The position numbers and the translations under genes were made by a program. 7,202 nucleotides of DNA from Actinomycetes bacterium (GTDB lineage: Bacteria; Actinomycetota; Thermoleophilia; Solirubrobacterales; 70-9): the NCBI GenBank assembly GCA_023436605.1, contig JAEZIQ010000127.1:1-7202 (forward strand), in the 5' to 3' direction. Every line of letters begins with the position of its first letter. Position 1 is the first letter of the stretch. Shown here piece after piece: positions 1 through 5,279 of this stretch. Under the pieces are notes generated by a model. It did not search any database. It was given only the letters and a program-made list of their open reading frames with translations, and was not told the DNA's origin.

Positions 1-797
1 ACGAGGACCCCCCGGGCCGGGGGACCCTCGACACCTACACCTCGAGTTGGGGCATGCGGGCAACCACGGTCGGGAACGCCGACGACGCCCTCAAACAGCT
101 GAACGAGGCTGCCGAGCGCGGCCAGCCATTCGATGTGGCCCTGATCGACGTCGGCCTGAACGCCTCGATCTCCCTCTCTCTCGAGGAGCGAATCAAAGAG
201 TCGCCGGCTCTCCGCTCGACCCGGCTGGTGCTGCTGGCCCACGGCCGCGCCGACGCCGCCGAGCTTCAGTCGGAACGCGGCCTTGAGGTAGTGCCGCGAC
301 CGCTCAGTCAGTCCCGCCTGCTGGATGCGATCGCCACCACCATGAACCTGGATCCGGAGCGTGAGCCGAAGCCCGCCGCCGAGGCCCAACCGAAGGCCCC
401 CAAAGGCGCCCGGATCCTGATGGCCGAGGACAACGAGATCAACCGCTTCTTCCTTGGCGAAGTGCTGAGAAACCGGGGCTTCGAGTTCGTGGCCGCCGAA
501 ACGGGACAGCAGGCCCTCGACCTGATCGCCAGCGACCCCGTCGGTTTCAACCTGGTCCTGATGGACTGCCAGATGCCGGTGCTCGACGGCTACGACGCAA
601 CCCGGGAGCTGCGCCGGCGTGAGGGAGAGAGCGGGTCCGCTCACATGCCGGTGATCGCGATGACCGCCCACGTGATGGAGGGCGACCGGGAGAAGTGCCT
701 GGCCGCCGGCATGGACGACTACATCGGCAAGCCGCTCGACATCGGCGAGCTTGACGAGAAGATCGACCGCTGGCTGACCGAGTCGCCGATCCGCTGA
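1..797 (+). CDS. Hybrid sensor histidine kinase, C-terminal part (two receiver domains), 5' end outside window
   Basis: The reading frame is open from the left edge (first full codon at 3), so the ATG at 54 is internal and the gene begins upstream. Two receiver-like domains are visible. The first (to about 345) keeps a possible phospho-acceptor Asp (147-149, in ALIDVGLN). It lacks the MPxMDG loop, and Arg (297-299, VVPRPL) replaces the conserved Lys, so it is probably not a normal phosphoryl acceptor. The second (about 411-785) is canonical: acidic pair Glu426-Asp429 (codon positions, MAEDNEIN), phospho-acceptor Asp at 564-566 in LMDCQMPVLDGYDAT, and Lys at 729-731 in IGKPL. A linker rich in Pro, Ala and Glu joins them. 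The arrangement matches the tail of BarA/ArcB-like hybrid kinases, with no HPt domain after the last receiver. The kinase core itself is not in the window, so a stand-alone double-receiver protein is possible but less likely. The TGA at 795-797 touches the convergent gene. Confidence 0.85.
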   Translation, partial: EDPPGRGTLDTYTSSWGMRATTVGNADDALKQLNEAAERGQPFDVALIDVGLNASISLSLEERIKESPALRSTRLVLLAHGRADAAELQSERGLEVVPRPLSQSRLLDAIATTMNLDPEREPKPAAEAQPKAPKGARILMAEDNEINRFFLGEVLRNRGFEFVAAETGQQALDLIASDPVGFNLVLMDCQMPVLDGYDATRELRRREGESGSAHMPVIAMTAHVMEGDREKCLAAGMDDYIGKPLDIGELDEKIDRWLTESPIR

Positions 798-977
798 TCA
801 GACCAGAAAGATCCTGACCGCCGCCACGGCCACGATCAGAAGCACGGCGAGGATTTCCTTCCAGACCAGGCGACCCTCCGCCCGGAGGTCGTTGCCGAGT
901 TCGAGCTCGTGGTCCCAGGCCGGCTGGATCTCCCCGGGCGCCCCTGGCGCATCCTCTTGAATCTGAACTTCGGTCAT
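798..977 (-). CDS. Small single-span membrane protein coupled to the glycosyltransferase
   Basis: A 59-residue protein. I choose the ATG at 977-975 because it overlaps the transferase stop as ATGA (977-974), the usual sign of translational coupling; the same frame can be opened further upstream, but that part would only shadow the transferase. The first 39 or so residues are hydrophilic and acidic (many Asp and Glu, with AWDHELELG in the middle). They are followed by one hydrophobic helix at about residues 41-58 (EILAVLLIVAVAAVRIFLV) that ends the protein, with one Arg inside the last few residues. This looks like a tail-anchored or single-span protein with a cytoplasmic N-terminus. I do not recognise a family. 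The coupling suggests a partner or regulator of the synthase, by analogy with small accessory subunits of processive family 2 transferases; this is inference. Upstream Shine-Dalgarno sequence is weak, which fits reinitiation. Its TGA (800-798) abuts the kinase stop. Confidence 0.72.
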   Translation of the reverse strand: MTEVQIQEDAPGAPGEIQPAWDHELELGNDLRAEGRLVWKEILAVLLIVAVAAVRIFLV

Positions 978-2473
978 CCCGGGTCCAGGGCGACCTGACC
1001 GGTCTTTTCGGTCTTTTCCCAGTTCGTGTCGGCCCCCCGGGCTTCCTTGATCCACGAGGCGAGGGTGATCGCCGAGAGCAGCGACCCGAACCCGGCCGCG
1101 AACACGAAAAACGGAGTGAGGAAGCGAAGCCTCGTGTTCTCGACCGCCTTGGCCAGCCAGGCGACGACCATCGAAAGCGTCAGCCACGCGTAAGCGAAGA
1201 GCAGGGTGACCCGGGCGGCGGTTTCGTCGAGGGTGATGCCCACCTTCGAGGCGAGATCGGGCACGTAATCCTCGTAGACCGGTGGAAAGCAGGTGGCGAT
1301 GATGATCAGCAGCGATACGAAACCGGGAAAGAAGATCGCCTGAAGCCAGGATTTGCGCGCGGTTCCGGGATCGATCAGGAGGGAGAACGAAGTGACCATG
1401 ACGTAGGTGAAGACATTGACCATCCAGAGCAGCCGGAAGACATCGAGCGAGTAGCCGAAATCGATCAGATAGAGCGCGATCAGGGCGATCGAGGAGGTGA
1501 TCATGAAGGCCGGCATGAGGAAGGTCGAGTACCAGAAGAGCCCGAAGCTGAATCCCCCTAACGGCCCGAACTTCCAGCGCCGGAACCAGAGCTGGTGGAA
1601 GCGCCGGTTGACCTGGACGTTGCCCCGGGCCCAGCGCATCCGCTGTTTCCAGAGCCCGTTCACGTCACCGGGCTCCTCGGCCCATACGACCGCGTTGCCC
1701 TCGAAGATCGCCCGCCGCCCGTTGAGCTGGGTCATCAGTGTGGTGACCGTGTCCTCGGCCAGGGTGTCGATGTCGATCTGGCCCCCGATTTCCTCGAGGC
1801 TGTGACGCGAATGAAGTTGCGCCCCGCCGGCCAGGCAGGCCATCGCCCCGATCACGTTCTGGGTCCGACGCGCCGCCGCCTGGGCGGTGATGTACTCGAA
1901 GCCGATGAACCGCTTCAGGTAGTTGGCGGGCTGGCTGCCCTCCTTGATGTAGGCAGTCACCGCGCCGACCTGCGGATCGGCCAGATGGCGGGTCATTTTC
2001 CTGAGCGCGTCCCGCTCGAAGATCACGTCTGCGTCGATGATCAGGATCGCCTCGGCCCAGTCCCCACCCAGGATCGTCGCCAGGCCGTGGTTCAGGGTGT
2101 GAGCCTTGCCCTGGCCGCCGTCCTCACGGCGCAGATGGAACACCCGCCCCGGGTACTGGCTTTCCTTGGCCTGGACAATCTCGGGCGTTCCGTCGTCGCT
2201 GGCGTCATCGACCACGTAGACCCGAAGTCGATCGCCTGGATAGTTCAGCGATACCAGTCGGTCGATCGTGCCGCCGATCACCGCCGCCTCGTTCCAGGCC
2301 GGCACCACGACCGCGGTTCGAGGAGTGAAGTCCTCGGCGTAGGGAAGGTGATTGCTGATGCCGTGCCAACCGATCAGCAGGTATTGCCAGAGTCCCGATA
2401 GGAGGGGGACCGACCCCGCGAGCACGCAGGCCGCAAGGATCCCGACCGCGATTTCATGGAGGGAGTCCGGCAT
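974..2473 (-). CDS. Membrane-embedded family 2 glycosyltransferase (cellulose / poly-GlcNAc synthase type)
   Basis: A 499-residue processive-type family 2 transferase. It would transfer sugar from a nucleotide-sugar donor on the cytoplasmic side and probably push a polysaccharide or glycolipid across the membrane. An N-terminal hydrophobic segment (about 8-36) precedes the GT-A domain (about 52-300). Catalytic signatures are intact: VVPAWNE at 56-62, Asp89-Asp90 in VVDDASDDGT, the DxD motif at 147-149 (IIDADV), the catalytic-base Asp241 in LAEDT, and QxxRW at 277-281 (QRMRW). Hydrophobic stretches follow at about 310-336, 345-366, 376-397, 422-441 and 450-472, then a polar tail. Length and order fit the PgaC/IcaA/BcsA-like group; no PilZ domain is seen. 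Substrate cannot be read from sequence: cellulose, poly-GlcNAc, hyaluronan-like and other polymers remain open. No useful Shine-Dalgarno precedes the ATG, but a TAGGCT hexamer lies 6 nt upstream, suggesting leaderless translation. The stop overlaps the small membrane protein gene by 4 nt. Confidence 0.9.
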   Translation of the reverse strand: MPDSLHEIAVGILAACVLAGSVPLLSGLWQYLLIGWHGISNHLPYAEDFTPRTAVVVPAWNEAAVIGGTIDRLVSLNYPGDRLRVYVVDDASDDGTPEIVQAKESQYPGRVFHLRREDGGQGKAHTLNHGLATILGGDWAEAILIIDADVIFERDALRKMTRHLADPQVGAVTAYIKEGSQPANYLKRFIGFEYITAQAAARRTQNVIGAMACLAGGAQLHSRHSLEEIGGQIDIDTLAEDTVTTLMTQLNGRRAIFEGNAVVWAEEPGDVNGLWKQRMRWARGNVQVNRRFHQLWFRRWKFGPLGGFSFGLFWYSTFLMPAFMITSSIALIALYLIDFGYSLDVFRLLWMVNVFTYVMVTSFSLLIDPGTARKSWLQAIFFPGFVSLLIIIATCFPPVYEDYVPDLASKVGITLDETAARVTLLFAYAWLTLSMVVAWLAKAVENTRLRFLTPFFVFAAGFGSLLSAITLASWIKEARGADTNWEKTEKTGQVALDPG

Positions 2474-2479
2474 GGTCCA

Positions 2480-2485
2480 AGCCTA
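2480..2485 (-). promoter_or_regulatory. Candidate -10 box for leaderless expression of the glycosyltransferase
   Basis: On the minus strand TAGGCT (2485-2480, fits TAnnnT) is followed by six bases and then the ATG at 2473. This spacing would place the transcription start on or beside the A of the ATG. No convincing -35 hexamer is seen (GGCTGT at a 17-nt spacer is weak) and there is no ribosome binding site. The same geometry occurs at the pyruvate dehydrogenase gene. Prediction from spacing only. Confidence 0.4.
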
Positions 2486-2557
2486 CGAGGCGGGGACCGC
2501 GGACAGCCGCCAGGAGACGGAGTTGAGCGCCAGAATTCCGGCGCGGAAGCGGCCGAC

Positions 2558-2596
2558 AGGGCCCGGACGGACCGGGAGTCCGGACCCTGCTTTTTT
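2558..2596 (+). terminator. Hairpin with T-tract; intrinsic terminator shape on the plus strand
   Basis: Arms AGGGCCCGGAC (2558-2568) and GTCCGGACCCT (2578-2588) pair with one mismatch around a 9-nt loop, followed by GC and six T (2591-2596). This is a good rho-independent terminator for plus-strand transcription. All flanking genes are on the minus strand, where the hairpin is preceded by the A-tract and followed by no U-run. It could still end the propeller transcript as a GC-hairpin terminator without a U-tail, or act in both directions. The rest of the 139-bp spacer (2474-2612) holds only a short GCGCC/GGCGC inverted repeat (2527-2544) and the transferase -10 candidate. Confidence 0.6.
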
Positions 2597-2612
2597 CGGC
2601 CGCCGGTTCGGG

Positions 2613-3056
2613 CTAGCCGCGAACCTTGTAGATCGTGCCGGTCAGGTCACCGACGTACACGTTGCCCTTGTGGGTGGCAACCGAGAGCACCGGGGCGACG
2701 AAGCCGGTCAGGTACGGCTTGATGCCACTGCCGTCGGTCTTCATCGTCATGACCTGTGGGCCAGCTTTAGCCGTGCCTCCGAAGAGGGCGACGTACAGCT
2801 TCGAGCCGATCGCGCCGATTCCCATCGGCGACTGCTGGTTGAGCGACTTCTTCGGACCGGGCTGGGCGGCGAGCTTGACCAGCGGCTCGGCGAAACCGTC
2901 GCAGGTCTCCTCATTCAGCCAGTTGCACTCGGGGAACCCGTAGTCGGAGCCCGGAGTGGCCTTGACGATCAGGTCGGGCGAGCCGTTGTTCTGGGGGAGA
3001 TCCTGGCTCAGGACCGAAACAAAGGGGTCTTTGACACCCGGGGCAAAGGTCATCAT
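2613..3056 (-). CDS. C-terminal half of the beta-propeller protein, no signal peptide
   Basis: A 147-residue ORF starting at ATG 3056-3054 directly after the amber codon. It contains DPFVSVLSQDLPQNNGSPD, then GSDYGFPECNWLNEETCDGF with a likely Cys pair, SPMGIGAIGSKLYVALFGG, and the closing blade GFVAPVLSVATHKGNVYVGDLTGTIYKV. The DYGFPxCNW and YVALFGG patterns are those of secreted sugar-dehydrogenase-like propellers. No signal peptide or membrane segment is present. Translated separately, it would stay in the cytoplasm while its N-terminal partner is exported, which argues that the split form is not functional. No independent Shine-Dalgarno is convincing, and translation would depend on coupling to the upstream stop. 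It ends at TAG 2615-2613, just ahead of the 2558-2596 hairpin. Confidence 0.7.
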   Translation of the reverse strand: MMTFAPGVKDPFVSVLSQDLPQNNGSPDLIVKATPGSDYGFPECNWLNEETCDGFAEPLVKLAAQPGPKKSLNQQSPMGIGAIGSKLYVALFGGTAKAGPQVMTMKTDGSGIKPYLTGFVAPVLSVATHKGNVYVGDLTGTIYKVRG

Positions 3057-3059
3057 CTA
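3057..3059 (-). other. In-frame amber codon (TAG) followed immediately by ATG ATG
   Basis: CTA on the plus strand is TAG on the minus strand and separates ...GLRQP from MMTFAPG... in one frame. One G-to-A change from TGG (Trp) would create it. The following ATG ATG would allow reinitiation, so the two halves could still both be made. TAG is used as a normal terminal stop by this same gene (2615-2613), which argues against amber recoding in this organism. Confidence 0.85.
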
Positions 3060-3641
3060 GGGCTGGCGAAGCCCGGTCGCAATGACCTTGACGTTCTTGC
3101 CCGCGCGGGTCATAGAAACGACCGAGTTGCCGTACAGCGAAGGATCCGCTGTGTGGTCGTACTTCTGGTTCAGCGAAACGCCGGCGTAAAGGCGCCCGTT
3201 GGGACCGATCGCCAGGCCGCTGAAGCCGGTGAAGTTCTTCGGGCCCGAGTAGATCACTTTCCGGGCCCGGAAGCGCTTGCCGTCGAAACGGGCGAACGCG
3301 ATCACCTGCCGACCGGAGCTGACGTAGACTTTGCCCGCCTTGGCGGCGATTCCGAAGGCGCCCTTGACGGTGCCCGGAATCTTCACCGCTTTCTTCGAGC
3401 CGGGCTTGACCACGAACAGGCCGCCCTTGAACGGACCTTCCGTTGCGCCCGCCACGAAAGCATTGCGGCCGGAAAAAGCGACCTGCGTCGGGACCGGAAC
3501 CCCGGTCGCAAAACGCTCGACCTTCTTGCCGCCCGCTGCCTTGGGTAGCGGCGGCGGGCCGGCCGCCTCGGCCATTGAGGGGATCAGCAGGGCCGCGATG
3601 AGCACGGTCGCCGCAGCGATATTTCGAATCAGTTTTTCCAT
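3057..3641 (-). CDS. N-terminal half of the beta-propeller protein, with signal peptide
   Basis: A 194-residue ORF. Residues 1-26 form a clear signal peptide: basic MEKLIRN, a hydrophobic core, and an AEA-type cleavage site before AGPPPLPK. The mature part contains propeller-like repeats: FATGVPVPTQVAF at about 44-56, the strand pattern GLFVVKPG at 74-81, KVYVSSGRQVIAF at 104-116, FTGFSGLAIGPNGRLYAGVSL at about 137-157 and VVSMTRAGKNVKVIATGL at 174-191. These are typical of NHL/SMP-30/PQQ-sugar-dehydrogenase-like propellers, but no cofactor-binding set can be confirmed here. The start is supported by AAAGGAA two to three bases before the ATG and by the signal peptide. It follows gene B by 34 bp, so it is probably in the same transcript. 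Expressed alone it would be an exported half-propeller and probably unstable. Confidence 0.75.
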   Translation of the reverse strand: MEKLIRNIAAATVLIAALLIPSMAEAAGPPPLPKAAGGKKVERFATGVPVPTQVAFSGRNAFVAGATEGPFKGGLFVVKPGSKKAVKIPGTVKGAFGIAAKAGKVYVSSGRQVIAFARFDGKRFRARKVIYSGPKNFTGFSGLAIGPNGRLYAGVSLNQKYDHTADPSLYGNSVVSMTRAGKNVKVIATGLRQP

Positions 3642-3675
3642 TGGTTCCTTTTTCTCGCGTTGCTTGATGAAGAGG

Positions 3676-5196
3676 TCAGCGGGCGACCCTGAACTTCAGG
3701 GTCGCCTTGCCGGTGTTTCCTGCCTTGTCGCTGAGGCTGGCCCTTACGGTCAGCTGCAGTGACTTCGAGTGGAGACGGATGAGTCGCTTGCGCACGGCGG
3801 CGGTCGGCTTCAGCCTGAGCTTTGCGACCCCGGCCTGGACCAGAGAGACCCGGCCGACGAACTTGACGCCCTTCCCGCGAACCACAACGCGGCCGGAGCA
3901 GGCTTCGTTGCATCGGACCCGCAGACGGAGGGCCTTGCGGAGGGTCTTGACCCTCTGCTTCGGCGCGACCATCTTGATCACGGGGGCCGTCCTGTCGATC
4001 TGATCGGGATCGGGGTCCGGTCCAGGGCCGGGTCCCGCCCCCTTCCTGACGATGAACGCGCGGGTGAGCTTGGTGGAGTTGCCGGCCCGGTCGGTGATCA
4101 CGACCTCGAGACGGTGGCTGCCATCTGCCAGGTTCCTCTTCGCCGTGCCGTCGCAGGCTTCGACAGCCCCGGAATCCCAGCTGCAGCTCTGATCGACCGC
4201 GAGGGCGTCATCGTAGTTCCAGGCGAAAGTGACCTCGCCCGGCTTGACGGTTGCTCCGTCGGCCGGCCCGGCAGTGAACGCGGCCGTCGGAGCGGTGCGA
4301 TCGACAACGAAGTCATGCGAGAGCGACTCGAAGTTGCCGACGTGATCCTGCGCCACGACTACGAACTGCCAGTTGCCTTCGGTCGGGAGATCACCCGTGA
4401 ACCATTCATCGCGATTGCAAGGCACCGGCTCGAAGTCCGCGAACTCTTTCTGAACGGCACAGCCCGCCGCGTGGAAATCACCGGAGGATGAGGCGAAGGA
4501 GAAGCTGGCAGTAGCGCCGTTGGTCGCGGTGAGTGGCGAGTTCAGCACGAGGTCGGGGCCGGTGTGGTCGACCGTCAGCTGGGTGGAAGCGGTGATTCCG
4601 TTGTTTCCGGCGGGGTCATAGGCGCGGGCCTGGAACTGATGGACGCCTTCGGGCACGCTCGCCGTGTTGAGTTCTGCATTCCAGGGTGCGGAGTTCACGG
4701 TCGCCACAACGGCACCGTCGATCAGGTACTCGACCTTGGTCACCCGGTCGTTGTCGGTCGTATTCACTTCGAGGTGGACGCTGTCCCCGATTACATCCGC
4801 CGGAGAGATCGACGAGATGAAGATGCTCGGAGCCATCACGTCGATGAACCTGGCGATTACCTCTCTCACGTCTTCAGTTCCGTAACCGGCGTCACAGCGA
4901 CCCCCTGAGACCGGAGTACAGCCGGACCAGTTGAGGAGAGCCCAGCCATGGTTGGGGGTCGCGGTCAGACGGTTGGTCGGCGGCATCTCGTTGTCTCGCC
5001 AGCTCTCGCTGTGCGCGCAGTCGCTGCCGCAGTCGATGCCGGTGCCGGTTACTTTGCCGCCGCCGATCACCGACACACTCAGGTTGCCGCGGACGATCGG
5101 GTTCTCGGGTTCAGCCTGGGCGGGCTGGGCGATGAGTACGAAGGTCGCCATGGCAAGCAGGGCCATGACCACGACGTTGAGCTTCCTGGGATTCAT
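3676..5196 (-). CDS. Secreted Ig-like multidomain protein (paralogue B)
   Basis: 506 residues from the ATG at 5196. The frame could open at 5229, but that start lies inside a hairpin, has no ribosome site and pushes the signal peptide inward; 5196 has AAAGGAA just upstream and gives a clean signal peptide (residues 1-28, AQPAQA before EPEN). Domains: a bacterial InlB-type B-repeat-like module with DCGSDC (55-60) and NWSGC (89-93) at about 36-120; three Ig-like units at about 121-213, 214-302 and 303-385, whose boundaries carry the repeated DxT(A/G)P junction (210, 299, 401); a GPGPGPDPDPD linker (388-398); and a strongly basic C-terminal domain (401-506, about 29 Lys/Arg to 3 Asp/Glu). Ten Cys are spaced in five close pairs, suggesting disulfides. 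Probably an exported surface protein; partner unknown. Its last codons form a long palindrome (3682-3706). It is 83 bp downstream of paralogue A. Confidence 0.85.
   Translation of the reverse strand: MNPRKLNVVVMALLAMATFVLIAQPAQAEPENPIVRGNLSVSVIGGGKVTGTGIDCGSDCAHSESWRDNEMPPTNRLTATPNHGWALLNWSGCTPVSGGRCDAGYGTEDVREVIARFIDVMAPSIFISSISPADVIGDSVHLEVNTTDNDRVTKVEYLIDGAVVATVNSAPWNAELNTASVPEGVHQFQARAYDPAGNNGITASTQLTVDHTGPDLVLNSPLTATNGATASFSFASSSGDFHAAGCAVQKEFADFEPVPCNRDEWFTGDLPTEGNWQFVVVAQDHVGNFESLSHDFVVDRTAPTAAFTAGPADGATVKPGEVTFAWNYDDALAVDQSCSWDSGAVEACDGTAKRNLADGSHRLEVVITDRAGNSTKLTRAFIVRKGAGPGPGPDPDPDQIDRTAPVIKMVAPKQRVKTLRKALRLRVRCNEACSGRVVVRGKGVKFVGRVSLVQAGVAKLRLKPTAAVRKRLIRLHSKSLQLTVRASLSDKAGNTGKATLKFRVAR
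3682..3706 (-). repeat. Near-perfect 25-nt palindrome in the last codons of gene B
   Basis: Arms GGCGACCCTGAA and TTCAGGGTCGCC match perfectly around a single central base. As RNA this gives an 11-bp stem with a 3-nt loop, ending only 3 nt before the stop codon of gene B. The equivalent end of paralogue A encodes nearly the same residues (LKFKVA) without the symmetry. Possible roles are transcript-end stabiliser, attenuator before the propeller gene, or protein-binding site; none is proven. There is no U-run after it. Confidence 0.6.
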
Positions 5197-5218
5197 TGTT
5201 CCTTTCGGGAGGAGATGA

Positions 5219-5247
5219 CGCCGCCCCACAGGGAGACCGGGGCGGCG
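5219..5247 (-). repeat. GC-rich hairpin in the spacer between paralogues A and B
   Basis: CGCCGCCCC (5219-5227) and GGGGCGGCG (5239-5247) are perfect 9-bp arms around an 11-nt loop, in the 83-bp spacer downstream of gene A (stop 5282-5280) and upstream of gene B (ATG 5196). No T-run follows on either strand. It could be a U-less terminator or attenuator that lowers expression of B and the propeller relative to A, or an RNA-processing or stability element. Confidence 0.5.
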
Positions 5248-5279
5248 CCTGGTTGGGAGGGATCAGTCGCGGGAGCGGG

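Larger units (their letters stand above)
2613..3641 (-). pseudogene. Secreted beta-propeller protein gene interrupted by one amber codon
   Basis: The two halves described separately are in the same frame with no gap: 194 codons, TAG (3059-3057), then 147 codons to a TAG at 2615-2613. Read through, the product would be 342 residues, with signal peptide, six or so propeller-like repeats and a C-terminal GDLTGTIYKV blade typical of soluble sugar-dehydrogenase-like/ScyD-ScyE-like propellers. The interrupted position lies in ATGLRQP-stop-MMTF. Related propellers generally carry an aromatic residue after GLRxP (GLRNPW, GLRQPW), so a Trp codon TGG changed to TAG is the simplest explanation. Coding character continues unchanged after the stop and no other frame damage is visible, so the lesion is either recent or a sequencing/assembly error. 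A functional two-polypeptide split or stop readthrough is not excluded. Confidence 0.7.

Noticed and set aside
54..56. ATG at 54 as the start of the response-regulator gene
   Set aside because: The frame is open to the window edge and the residues before the ATG (TSSWGMRAT) fit the inside of a receiver domain, so the true start is upstream.
871..891. Hairpin CGACCCTCCG / CGGAGGTCG downstream of the kinase as its terminator
   Set aside because: It has one bulge, a very short loop and no T-run, and it lies in coding sequence of the small membrane protein; not convincing.
978..1187. Upstream extension of the small membrane protein frame
   Set aside because: The extension overlaps the transferase, is Arg/Gly-rich and shadow-like, while the ATG at 977 gives an ATGA overlap and a sensible protein.
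1595..2401. Plus-strand ORF of 268 codons opposite the glycosyltransferase
   Set aside because: The minus strand carries all the family 2 transferase catalytic motifs in order; this frame is its mirror.
3057..3059. Amber codon as evidence of genetic-code recoding (for example UAG read as an amino acid)
   Set aside because: The same gene ends at TAG without further coding sequence, and no other gene in the window has an internal TAG; a point mutation or sequencing error is simpler.
2352..3548. Long plus-strand ORF (398 codons) across the propeller and transferase starts
   Set aside because: It runs antisense to genes with signal peptides and recognisable motifs; its translation is low-complexity, Arg/Gly/Asp-rich, and matches no family. 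This is the usual shadow frame of GC3-biased coding DNA.
4000..4045. GC-rich repeat resembling a structural element in gene B
   Set aside because: It is explained by the codons of the GP/DP linker of the protein.
3676..5229. Longer start of gene B at 5229
   Set aside because: It would add 11 residues ahead of a complete signal peptide, starts in the loop of a hairpin and has no ribosome site.
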